This document shows positions 21,151 through 31,569 of a DNA stretch of 64,000 nt, piece by piece. The position numbers and the translations under genes were made by a program. The notes beneath the pieces are model-generated. The model made no database searches. It had not been told where the DNA came from and worked only from the letters and a program-made list of their open reading frames with translations. Source of the stretch: Aedes albopictus (Eukaryota; Arthropoda; Insecta; Diptera; Culicidae); assembly GCF_035046485.1 (NCBI RefSeq), contig NC_085136.1, forward strand, positions 323,978,175 to 324,042,174, given 5' to 3'. Every line of letters starts with the position of its first letter. Position 1 is the stretch's first letter.

Positions 21151-21479
21151 TTTTTCTCAATTTTTTTTGTTTATATATTCATGAGCCCAGCCTGTGGAAA
21201 AATTTTCATGAAAATCGGAGACCCTACGGCCCCATTTGAACGATAAAAAATGCCCTTTATTTTCCTTAATACGGCAAAAGAAAAAAAATCCATGAAAAAT
21301 AAATAAAAAATGTTAATATTACACCAATAACACTAGTTTACAAAATAAAACGAAAGTCGTGAACTTCTGTCAATGATCAACATTTTTGAACCATAATTTA
21401 GCGCTGCTTTCGAAACCGTGCTTCAAAAAATTTAAAGTAGAACAGTTTTTGAGAACAGTTTGAGCTCAATATCGAGTTT
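21151..21479. other. AT-rich sequence, no feature
   Basis: Poly-A and poly-T tracts. No ORF or repeat boundary identified. Confidence 0.3.
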
Positions 21480-22060
21480 TACAACTTTTCAAAACATGGA
21501 CTTTAATGAAATTCAAATATCTTGCGTTTTGTTCAACCTATTTTGAACCTTTTTCCATAAATTAAAAGCTGAATATAATACCATTCGATCATATGAATGC
21601 AGGTTTTGCATCAGATTAATGAAATTTAAGATATTGGCGAGTTTTGGTGACGATCTCCTTGATATTTAGCAAAATTTTCAAAAAATTATGAAGAAATGTA
21701 TTTTTTTTCAATAAGAAAAAAAAAACAATTTAAAAATTCTTTCTCAACGTTTATTTGACATATAATATGTAGGCAAGTTACAGTAAAAAAATAACTCGAT
21801 CGGAGCATTGATTATGGAGAATGAGATGTGTGAAGTGAGCGACTTTGCTTAAAAATAGAACAAAAATCGATTTCAAATCATGAACCTTGTATGAAAAGTC
21901 GGAAAAATTTCCGCTCTACTATAACTTTTTTCCTTCGCATTTTCGAACTCAGGGCATGATTGTACACCAAAAACGATCAACAGCTTACCGAGTTCAAAAA
22001 TTCTGTAAACTACCCAGTCAACCAATGATCATGCACGCATATGGCCTCCACTTTATCATC
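21480..22060 (+). repeat. Diverged dispersed repeat, copy 1
   Basis: Ordered blocks also present at 23140-23690: gatgaaatttaagat-like, acagtaaaaa, tcggagcattg, agaatgaga, aacaaaaatcgatttcaaat, and ccttgtatgaaaagtc. The copies are in direct orientation about 1.64 kb apart and strongly diverged. Confidence 0.6.
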
Positions 22061-22192
22061 TTATGCAACATTGTATACGGTTACTGGTTGTCTGGGTAGT
22101 GTAATTATAAAATTTTAAAATGTCTTCGTCTTCAAAATTCATTGTCCCAAATAAACTTTCAGGAAAAAATATAAAAGTGTAGAGATGTAGAG
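22061..22192. other. AT-rich sequence between repeat copy 1 and Feilai
   Basis: No feature beyond low complexity. The SINE head begins at 22193. Confidence 0.3.
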
Positions 22193-22462
22193 GGTCTCCA
22201 GTTAGCCTAGTGGTTAAGGCCATGGATCGCCAATCCGGAGACGGCGGGTTCGATTCCCGTTCCGGTCGGGAAAATTTTCTCGACTCCCTGGGCATAATGT
22301 ATCATTGTACTTGCCTCACAATATACAAATTCATGCAATGGCAGGCAAATAAAGCCCTTCAATTAAAAACTGTGGAAGTGCTCAAAGAACACTAAGTTGA
22401 AGCGAGGCTGGCCAAGTCCCAGTGGGGACGTAGAGCCATAAAGAAGAAGAAGAAGAAAAAAA
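22193..22462 (+). mobile_element. Feilai-type SINE, near full length
   Basis: The A box (tagcctagtggttaaggc, about 22203-22220) and B box (ggttcgattcc, 22247-22257) form the internal pol III promoter. The body continues with ccctgggcataatgtatc, gcaggcaaataaagccc, gtcccagtggggacgtagag and ccataaag, then a (GAA)n tail ending near 22457. This order matches the Feilai SINE family of Aedes. The 5' 70 bases are tRNA-derived. It was presumably mobilised by LINE machinery in trans. Confidence 0.9.
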
Positions 22463-23139
22463 TGTTAAAAAATAAAAACAAGAAAAACCAAAAAAAGCGA
22501 GTAAAAAATAATCGCTATCTAGGGCTTGGACCGATTTTAGCTGACGAAAAATGATATTGAGATCAAAATAAAGAAATAAAAAGAAATGGGTATTGGTGGG
22601 TGAAAAACTTGTCTAAACATTTGTAAAATTTTTAAATATTTTGGAATCTCTTCATTATTTAGAAAGTTTTCCAAGGAACTTATCAAGAATTTTTTTTATT
22701 TTTTTTTATCTGAGTACTATTTTCTTGATAATTTTTAATTCTATGAATTGGCCTTAGAATAACAAAGGAGTAACTACATTTCAGGTTATTCACGAAAATG
22801 TTCTAAACATTCATTCATTTGGAACTCTTACTATAATGTTTTTTCTTTCCTACAGTTTATGAATTAGGCAGGAGTTTGTTAAGAAGTCTTCAACGATTTG
22901 TTTTTCTCTTTTTTGTCACCATCAGTTCAAGTTCAAACATTTAGCAGATTTCTGAAATTTTCAAGATTTTTATCCGGAATATTTGTTTATGAAATTCTGA
23001 AGAAACTCAAGCTAACGGGAATGATTTTTGGAGAAAATATTGGCAAATTCAAAGATAAATTATTGGGTTGATTCTCCTTAAGTAGAATAGTTTTTATTAT
23101 TTTTTCAATCGGGTTTTATAGTTTTAAAAATACGGAATT
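22463..23139. other. AT-rich sequence, no feature
   Basis: Long A and T runs. No ORF over 60 codons and no terminal repeats. Confidence 0.35.
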
Positions 23140-23690
23140 TAAATATATTGGGTTTCAGTCAATCTATTTTCTATAATTTTGCATAAAAGGAAGTTGAAAA
23201 CACTATGTTTCGATCATCTGAACACGATTTTTACGCCGGATTGATGAAATTTAAGATGTTGCTGAGTCGGTTTCCTCAAATTTGAGCAAAAGTGCTCGAA
23301 AAAAATAAGGATTTCCATTTTTTTCTGTATTTTATTTTTTTAATTTTTTTCCCCAACCTACTTTTGAAATATAAAATGTTGGCGGTTTACAGTAAAAACA
23401 GTTCAGCTCAATCGGAGCATTGGTTACGTAGAATGAGAGTATGAAGTTAGCAACTTTGTTTAAAAACAGAACAAAAACCGATTTCAAATCTTCAGCCTTG
23501 TATGGAAAGTCCAAAAAAATTCCTCTACTTCATTTTTTATTCGTGTTTCATTATTCGGTAATTAAACTTCCTAATGCATCACGTTGGCAACAGCTCGCTG
23601 ACGTAGTGCACGGTCTTGGCATAAAAAAAAAACCCCCAATGCACAAGGAGCGTTAAAATGATCATCAGCTTATCGAGCTGCTGTAATGCT
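23140..23690 (+). repeat. Diverged dispersed repeat, copy 2
   Basis: Carries the same ordered blocks as 21480-22060 (gattgatgaaatttaagatg, tcggagcattgg, aaccgatttcaaatc, ccttgtatggaaagtcc). The two copies flank the Feilai insertion and AT-rich DNA, so they may be a tandem duplication or two copies of one element. Confidence 0.6.
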
Positions 23691-23890
23691 GTAGTTAAAA
23701 AAAAATGCTAGTTTTACGGCCAACATTGGTGATCAATTTTCTGAAAAATTTATTAGTAATTATTATGAAGAAAATATAACTTCATGATAATGATTTTTTT
23801 GGATCTTCCAGATTTGGAAGATAAACTATAAACGCAACTTGCGTAAACAGAAATTCAGAAATTTTCAGAAATACCAAAAAATTATCCGTG

Positions 23891-24661
23891 GACCGGACCT
23901 GGTGTGATGGTAAAGCCCGTGGCTATCACGCAGAGGATCTGGGATCGAATCCTTCTCTTTACATATTACATACTCACAAATTATGAGTTTTTTTTTCATT
24001 CAGAAGAGTACCGTGCCATGCCCTAATACCGTGACCTTAAGGATGCTCTTCACTTCAAAGAGCCCTGTAAAAATCAATAATCCATGTTTCTTGATTTTTC
24101 AAACGCTATAATATTGCTTATTGTGTGTATAATGTATAATAAATATATTTAATGGAATTCCAAATGTTTAATCCATTGTTAAAATCAAAATTATAAAACA
24201 TAGCATTGTTCCTAATACCGTGTATGTGACCCGCATACATTGGTGGTCCTTTGAATCATCACTATATCAATCATACTAAGTTCATACTTAAAAGAACCTG
24301 TGCGTCAAACGTTGCCTAGAGGTTTGTGCAATTGAATCATAAAGTAAAAAGTATCAATAATATTTTCAGTTTGCAAGTTTTAGCCGAAACACGGTATTTG
24401 GAACACAAAAGGAATCATGCCCTAATACCGTGTATTGGTACTTTGCACTCACATTCTGTAAATATTTTTAATTGCGTGTTTTTATAAATATGTGCCAAAT
24501 TTATCACGCCTAACTTGAGAAGGTTTAATATGCTAATGATTGAAATAGTTACTCAGTTAAAAAAATAATACACTTAGTAAAATATTTGAGTTTTTTGTCA
24601 AATACACGGTATTAGGGCATGGCACGGTAGTAAAGCCTTGGGTAAAGCTCCGGGAAAAAAA
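23891..24661 (+). mobile_element. tRNA-like SINE interrupted by a MITE
   Basis: The head has an A-box-like segment (tggtgtgatggtaaagcc, 23900-23917) and a B box (ggatcgaatcc, 23942-23952). The sequence then runs to 24008, is broken by the 617-bp MITE at 24011-24627, and continues gtaaagccttgggtaaagct with an A-run from 24652. The tail side resembles SINE sequence, but the full body is not certain. Confidence 0.55.
24011..24627. mobile_element. 617-bp TA-flanked MITE with TAATACCGTG termini
   Basis: The left end (ccgtgccatgccctaatacc, 24011-24030) is perfectly inverted at the right end (24608-24627). TA lies outside both (24009-24010, 24628-24629). The motif ccctaataccgtg or its inverse recurs inside near 24212, 24391 and 24420, giving sub-terminal repeats. 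No transposase ORF. Confidence 0.85.
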
Positions 24662-25129
24662 AATCTAGTTGGTAATTAAAAAAAAAACAAAAAGTTTCTT
24701 ATTTTTTTCTCGGCTTTTTGTAGTAAAAATTTGATATAGTAGTATCTCAGAAAAATATACTGAAAACAAAAATGTGTGTATGTATTTTCAGGAAAAAATA
24801 TGGTGAATATTAAAAAAAAAACTCTGTACAATACTGCTAAAAAATTTCAGAATTTGGAAAACAGACGGAAAAAATAGTAAATAAACAAAATCCTGATAAC
24901 GTTCCCCGTTATAGCTTATCTGTTAGCACTGATGGCTGACTATATTTGTCGCAGTAAGCTAAGGAGTCCATACTTTTCACGATAGACGCGAGAAACATTC
25001 GTATATACTTTCAGAATAGCATAATAGCATGGAACGAGCACACCAATTCATATACGCTAAAACCTCTATGCTGTTTTTTTATGCCCTGCATAAGAAAATA
25101 CATATATGTAGTCATTACAGTATTAAGGC
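24662..25129. other. AT-rich sequence, no feature
   Basis: Low-complexity A and T runs. No coding frame supported. Confidence 0.3.
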
Positions 25130-25640
25130 AACGGAACCCGGGAGGCGCTCAAGAAATAGTGGATTTCTGGGGATTCGAAGGCGTTTTAGAAGTTTCAGAA
25201 GGCTTCAGGAGTTTTCAGGGGCGCTATGGTTGATTAGAGAGGGTTTCAAAAGATTTCAAGGGCGTTAGTGGGGGTGCCTGGGGTCTTCAGAGCGCTACTT
25301 GTGTTTAGGAGAGTTTCAGGGGCGTTATTGAGAATTTCAAGGACGTTTTGGGATGTTTCATTGGATTTCAAGGAGTCTATAGTAATTGAAAGGGTTTTTG
25401 GAGGAATCTCATGGAGCTTCAGGCGCTTTTGTTGGTTAAAGGGGGTTTCGGGGTCGTTACTGGAGTGTCTTAAGGTTTTCGAAGGCTCTCCAGAGGCACT
25501 ACTGGTAGTTAGTTAGGTAGTTAGATTCAGGGGCTTTACAAGGGGTTTCAGAGGAGTTTGGTAGTGTTTCATAGAGTTTTAGGGGAGTTACATGGGTTCT
25601 GAGGAAGCTTTAAGTGGTTTCAGGAACGTTTGAGAGCTGC
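25130..25640 (+). repeat. Degenerate GTTTCAG repeat, plus orientation
   Basis: Motifs such as gagggtttcaaaag, ggcgttattgag and gagtttcaggggcg recur. ORFs at 25029-25516 are by-products. Confidence 0.6.
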
Positions 25641-26420
25641 AACGTCTCTGAAAACCGCTGAAAATCCGCTAAAACACCCTGAAATGCCTTCGAAACCCCC
25701 TGACCCCCTTGAACCCCACGAAACTCCTCATCAGGCATGGTGCACAAGTTACGTAACGCCAAAATCTATTATTTCAGACTCCCTCCCCCCTTTGTACAGG
25801 TTTTTGTATAAAAGTCCGAAACTTTTTGTATGAATCGTAACGCTACTCTGTACTCCCTTATCCCCCTATAGCGTTAATGAAATTTGTGCACGTTGCCTAA
25901 TGCCCTGGATCTCCCTATAACGCCAGGTACTTTCGGGGGCTGCACATGACAACGCCCCTGACACCTTCTGTAACGCCCCTGAATCCTGTGAAACAACCTG
26001 AAATGCTTTCGAAACCCCCTGACCAGTGCTGAAATGAAAATGCCATTTCAACGTATCTAATCACCTACAGCTCATTTCAGAAACTGCACCTAAAAATATG
26101 GTGTATGAAATCCCCCGAGACTCCTTATTCCGCCCTCCCCCTTAAACACCCTGTAATGTCCCTGAAACCCCATGTAACGCCCATGTTGAAACCAACTGAG
26201 AATTATTCGAAACCCTTGGAATGCATCCGAAAACCCACTGAAATCTGCTCAACGCCCCTGTACCATTCCTGAAATCCTCTAAGCAACCCATGTGACGTCC
26301 TCGGAACCTTTTTCAACGTCCATAAAGTTCCCTGAAACTCTTTCAAAACCCAACATGAACACGAGGAAAAGGGGTTTCTGGGACTTTTCAAAGGATTTCA
26401 TCCTCTCCTAAAATTGATGG
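25641..26420 (-). repeat. Degenerate GTTTCAG repeat, minus orientation
   Basis: The same motif on the opposite strand (ccctgaaatgcc, gaaaccccctgac, cctgaaaccccatg). With 25130-25640 it forms a head-to-head inverted block centred near 25640. Confidence 0.6.
25733..25898. mobile_element. MITE inside the GTTTCAG block
   Basis: The left end aggcatggtgcacaagttac and the right end (inverted: aggcaacgtgcacaaatttc) are imperfect inverted copies. The interior has cagactccctcccccc and gtataaaagtccg, the same design as the 5952 and 18089 elements. Confidence 0.55.
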
Positions 26421-26890
26421 CAAACCTCCTTTGGTCTTACATCAAACAGTCAGAAGTAAAACCTGTTTTGGCGAACAAATGTTCCTCATTTGAAGAACTA
26501 ACCTAGTTTATGCACAACAGTGCCACTTGAACCCCCACATACCATGGTTTCAATGTAACGAAATCTTGATATCAAAATCGATCGATCAAAATTTGATACT
26601 TGGGTAACAACATCTAACACATCTACCTATGACAATAACGAATGCAAAACAAGTTTGTTACTGATTTGGTATTGAAATAAAAAAAAAAAAAATTATTTTT
26701 ACTTTGCTACAACACTAATTTTTGGTGCTTATTTTTGATTTTTAAACACTTGTTACTACCAAGTTTTCAACTAGTTTAGATATCAATAACATGACTTGGC
26801 ACGATTATGAATTCAGTTCGGGTGGCAACGATCCGGCAGTACGAAGAAGAGACTCGGGCAAGTGAGATTCGTTTCCCTTTTATTCCCACA
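26421..26890. other. Unique AT-rich sequence
   Basis: No gene or repeat boundary seen. A long A-run lies at about 26681-26692. Confidence 0.3.
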
Positions 26891-26892
26891 TA

Positions 26893-27861
26893 CAGGGGAT
26901 GGCCAAAATGTTTGGGATAGGCAACTTTTTTTCTCTCGAAAAAAAGTTCAACAAGCTATAACTTTTCATTGAGCGTTTCAAAAAATCTCAAATTTTGACT
27001 GTTTGTCAACCTATTATGTGTATGCATCATTGGTACAAATTTGGGCTCGATTGATTAATATTTCGCAAAGTTAGAACCGTTCGCGTAAAACACCATTTTT
27101 CAGACAACTCATTTTTGAGGTGTCATATCTCGGAAACCAGTGGACCGAATTGAATGAAATTTTGAACGTACACTAACAATATGTAAATGCTTCACAAACT
27201 TTTAAAACATAGGTAATTTTTAAACGTTGAAAAAAGTTATTATGGGTTGACACTTTTTGGATTTTTCTCGAAAAAATGTAATTTTTCTACATCAATGTCA
27301 ATAAATTTTAGTGTTGATATCCAAAGATATTCAGATAAAGTGTTGATATCCAAGATATTTTAGTGTTGATATCAAAGATATTCTGTTCTCAAGTTATCTC
27401 TAATCAGATATATTAGAGCCTATTTAGATTGAAGGAAGAACACATTTAGTAATTTTTGTGTGGCATTGTAAATTTGACTTATTTTCCTCTATACGGGTAA
27501 AAATTTCAATGCGGTATAACTTAATTCACTGTCAGAAAATATTACTTTTTATAACGTCGTATTAAGTATCAATATATTGTTGATAAACGGTAAAAAAATC
27601 ATTCAATTCGGTTCACTGGTTTCCGAGATATGACAGTTCAAAAATTAGTTGTCTAAATAATAGTGTTTTACCCGAACGGTTCTAACTTCGCGAAAAATTA
27701 TTCAATCGAGCCCAAATTTGTACCAATGATGCACATATAGTAGGTTAACAAACAGTCAAAATTTGAGATTTTTTGATGCACTCTATGGAAAGTTACAGCA
27801 TGTTGAATTTTTTTGTGGAAGAAAAAAAGTTGCCTATCCCAAACATTTTGGCCATCCCCTG
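26893..27861. mobile_element. 969-bp TA-flanked foldback element (Tc1/mariner-like)
   Basis: The left terminus caggggatggccaaaatgtt (26893-26912) is perfectly inverted at the right end (27842-27861). TA flanks both sides (26891-26892, 27862-27863). Inverted similarity continues inward for several hundred bases, including tctaacttcgcgaa-like, caaatttgtaccaatgat-like and gtgttttac blocks, so the element is a long imperfect hairpin. A small direct repeat tagtgttgatatc occurs near 27311 and 27361. No transposase frame. Confidence 0.85.
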
Positions 27862-27863
27862 TA

Positions 27864-29290
27864 TTTCGCTGGTGATACAGCTGGTGGTGAGCTCGTTTCA
27901 TGCTATTATTTTATTGTGAAAGTTAGAAAGAACCTTAAGATACTCCTAACCTCCGTTTGTTGCAATTTTGATTATTCTGGTCAATCACGGAGCAGCAACT
28001 ACCAATTGCACGGTCAGCTATGCTCATTTACATACAGTTTAGAATTGTTTCATCGAGTTCGCTGTAACAAATGACCTCCATCGCTTTCAACACAATTCTC
28101 CATCGGATTGTAAAATCGCTTACAATTTTGCGTGCAAGTAAATGAAATGAAATCAAATTTTGAACGTTCTATTAACGTAAAGTGTAGTATTCAGAATTTT
28201 TTTCTGTGCATAACTTGGTATGATTGTGCAATTTTCCACTGTTCGGATCGAATGTATCAAAACTAGTCAAACGCCGACCAACACCGGTTTGCCAAAATTT
28301 TTCACACCGAATAGACGTGCGAATTACAGAGAAAAAATATTTTAATGTTTATGTTTTCTTTCTTTCTTTCCAGGTATGACAGTTTCCCAGAGTGACACAG
28401 GCAACTATTTTCATCATATTTTTTTTCTAGTTATCACACTATCCTGACTAAGCGTTTTTCACATTTAACTAATTTGACTAAACTAATTAAGTGTAGATGT
28501 TCTTTATGTGAGTGCGACAAGTTTTATTAGAGTCTTGAAAAAATGTCCTTTACCAACACCATCACTACAATGGGAATCCCAAATATAATGAAGGTTTAAT
28601 GGATGTGCATAGTGTGATGCGGACCGCTTTATTTACCCATCAATTCGACAAAAACCCCCACGGCGGTGGCGACAGACAACTGCGTCGGTTCCGGCTAAGT
28701 GGCGAAAAAATGTCGGCAATTTTTCTCTTTCGTCCATCTTTCTCATTTATGTGTAGATACAGGGCTTCATTATGCCATGAATGCTGGCTGACCTAGAGCA
28801 CCCAGCCCAACAGACGAAAACATCGAAGTCGCAAAGAAATTGTGGCAAATTAATATTGATTGCAGTTCCATTGCTTGACTAAAGACGCCACCAATAGAAA
28901 TGAGATTGCTTCACACAATTGGTTCACAGAATTGGACACAAAAGGGAACTGTTTAGACGCGAACGCGGGGGTTTACTGGACGGACACGTGGAGAAAAGGA
29001 TGTTAGGATAGGTTGAGAAGAGACACAGGAAACAGTATCTCATTTGAAACAAATGCCAAACACGAATGGACAACATTTTTTTGCTTTGAATCTTTTGAGT
29101 ACGTAAATCCCGAGCATAAGGGCATACCTTACAAATACCATGCGAAGAGCAACATGTGCTCTAATACCTAAAATTGATATTGTATCTGATTACTGCGTTA
29201 TTCAACGAAATGTTAGGAGATCATCACAATAACAGTTGGATATATTTGAGCAGAGTTTGGTATAGATGTAGTAGTTCATTGAAATATTTG
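27864..29290. other. Unique sequence with a possible splice acceptor
   Basis: Non-repetitive. A strong 3' splice-like site occurs at about 28356-28373 (ttctttctttctttccag before gtatgacag), followed by a frame of about 22 codons from ATG at 28376. Without a donor or homology an exon cannot be claimed. Part of it (28599-29000) is GC-richer. Confidence 0.3.
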
Positions 29291-29296
29291 ATTTTT

Positions 29297-30046
29297 CATC
29301 AACAATGATTTTAATCTTAATTTGAACCATCGTAATCATAATTTGAACCAATTTTAATCTTAATTTGAACTACTGGTGGCAGCAGCTCGAGCAACTCACA
29401 AAACAGCCAATTCCATGCTAAACAATGAAAAAACACATGAATCTGCTAATTCTCATACCCATTTTTCATTAGGCAGTGGAATCTCAACTCAGAATGTTCG
29501 AAATTCTTTAGGAATTTGGAAACTAAATTTGGATTTTTTCATCCCCCAAGAGTAAACAAAGCAACCACTAGCGCAATCTACAGGCCAAAACTAGAAGCTC
29601 CCCCCCCTCCCGTTTACTAGTTCAAATTTAGATTACAAATGGTTCAACTTAAGATAACATTCTCCAAGTAAGAAAGACTTAAATTTGATAATTTTATGGC
29701 AAATAATGCGGAATATTATTCGGTTGGTCGATTCTACGATAAATAAGCTTTCATTTGACGTGTTCACATATTGCGTGTGATACAATGCATGAGCTGTACG
29801 AGCGCACCGAAAATGTGCTTTCTATTGGGGGAAATGGGTGAAATCACAGTGATTTTTCAATTGCCTGTTTTCCATGACAAAAACGCTTTTTAAAATGCTT
29901 TTAAAGTCCATGTTATCAGGTTGTTTTACGGAAAGCTGTTTAACATCTTTTTCGGGACAATATTTGCCTGAAAAGTACGTCGTTTTAATGAATTTTGAAA
30001 TGGTTCAAATTAAGATTACAATTTGACTAGTTCAAAGTTTGATTTC
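29297..30046. repeat. Element with inverted GGTTCAAATTAAGATTA motifs
   Basis: Near the left side the motif occurs as taatcttaatttgaacc (about 29310 and 29352) and a variant near 29333. Near the right side it occurs inverted as ggttcaaattaagattac (30002-30019). Additional copies with ctagttcaaattt lie near 29618. The inverted sub-terminal arrangement suggests a nonautonomous DNA element; exact termini are not resolved. Confidence 0.45.
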
Positions 30047-30573
30047 TTACCCTATCTGTTGGTTTAGCAGTGAAATTAATCGAAGAACAAGATTTGCTAT
30101 TACATCATGAAGTCATTGAACAAATGAACCAATTATTAACATGAAATATTATTAGTTTGTTATTCAATAACTTTGGGATAAAAAATACAGCACGTGAAAT
30201 TTAAGGTATACACTCATTATTGAAATAAAAAGACTTGTTATTTTCTAGGTGTTATTTATACAAAGTTTTGGCATTCGTTTTTGTTATTTTGCCTCTTATT
30301 ACCACCTAATAAAGGGCATATGAAGGTATGGTAGTATTTAAGAGGAATACCTTGATATGTTATTCTCTTGTTATTTTCTTCTGCTCGGGATCTTCGAAAT
30401 CATGACTTAATCTGTTTTAATAGCGAAATGTTTCTGTTTTGGTTTTATGGCGGTTTTAAGATTTTTTTTATACTAATTGGCATACATACAATACTATCTG
30501 ACCGTATGATACAAATGGATTTAAAACGAGATTTTCACATGAAGGGATGTCATTGATAATGTATTATTGGGTA
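30047..30573. other. Unique AT-rich sequence
   Basis: No supported feature. A 62-codon ORF at 30368 is not recognisable. Confidence 0.3.
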
Positions 30574-31390
30574 CCCGACTAGATGAAAAAAAAAATAATT
30601 ATAACAGGTTTTGTTATTTTGTTACAATGATTTTTACAACAACGGTTGTTATAAAACATGTACCGTTAGTAGTTAAAACAACAAACATTCCTAACATATA
30701 TTCCTAACAATATATCAAACTAACTTTGTTAGATTTAACTTGTCAAATTATAACAAATCCTGCTATCTTCTTCAAAACAAATTTGTTATGAATCTTTTGG
30801 TTCGAGTAAACAATATGTATAACAAAAAATATTAAACTTTTTTTGCGACAATACAAAAAATCTAACAAAATTTGAAATGATTTTGTTACAGGACATGTAA
30901 CAATTACAATAAATTTGTTACGAAATTGTGTTGTAGGAACTTACATTAATATACATAATGTAACAAATGTTTTTATACATTTGTTGTAATAATTGAAATA
31001 AGTTTTGTTACAAAAATAATAACAAGTTTTATTACAAAAAGACAATTACACCGTCTTCGACCTTACGGCCTCTACAGACTGAACAATACAAACATTCGAC
31101 AACGGACAACACACATAACACCCAGTGGCCCAGTGGAGAATTTCCCGTTTGACGAAAAGTTTTCCCCGACTGGAGCGGGAATCGAACCCACACTCCGAGG
31201 CTTACGAGACACCTAAACGACTGACGCCGCTAACCGCTCGGCCACGAAGCCCACAAAACAAGTTTTATTACGATTTTGTAATGGATATTCACATAGAAAA
31301 ATCCTTACAACAACTTTATATCCACTTTTGTTACTTCTAATAACGGTTGTTATAATCTTGTTTTATTCTTGTTATGTGCTTCTGGTCGGG
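30574..31390. mobile_element. TA-flanked MITE rich in TTGTTA, carrying a nested SINE
   Basis: Left end cccgactagatga and right end (inverted: cccgaccagaag) match at their tips, with TA outside (30572-30573, 31391-31392). The interior is built of ttgttataa and taacaa motifs in both orientations. Removing the SINE at 31036-31256 and one 15-bp duplication leaves about 581 bp. Confidence 0.65.
31036..31256 (-). mobile_element. tRNA-Ser/Leu-like SINE with perfect 15-bp target duplication
   Basis: On the minus strand it starts tgtgggcttcgtggccgagc, with an A box (tggccgagcggttagcggcg, 31225-31244) and a B box (ggttcgattcc, 31178-31188). The 70-90-bp head resembles a class II tRNA with a variable arm. 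The flanking duplication aacaagttttattac lies at 31021-31035 and 31257-31271 and sets both boundaries. It is the intact relative of 15326-15568. Confidence 0.85.
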
Positions 31391-31392
31391 TA

Positions 31393-31569
31393 AGGTTAAA
31401 TATTGCAAAATACTCCAATTTTTGCTATATCTAAACGCTAAAGTTCCTACATTCATGTCTTTTGTTATAAAAAGTACTGTACTGTTAGGCTACTTTACTT
31501 TGTAGCCAACAAGGTAGGTAGGTACTGTTAGGCTAGATATGTATGTTACATTAGTTAAGCTTGAACCTT
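31393..31569. other. AT-rich linker
   Basis: Contains a short direct repeat of tactgttaggcta (about 31477 and 31523). No other feature. Confidence 0.25.

Noticed and set aside
22201..22275. Functional tRNA gene
   Set aside because: A and B boxes are present, but the downstream body and (GAA)n tail identify it as the head of a Feilai SINE and the arms do not fold into a good tRNA.
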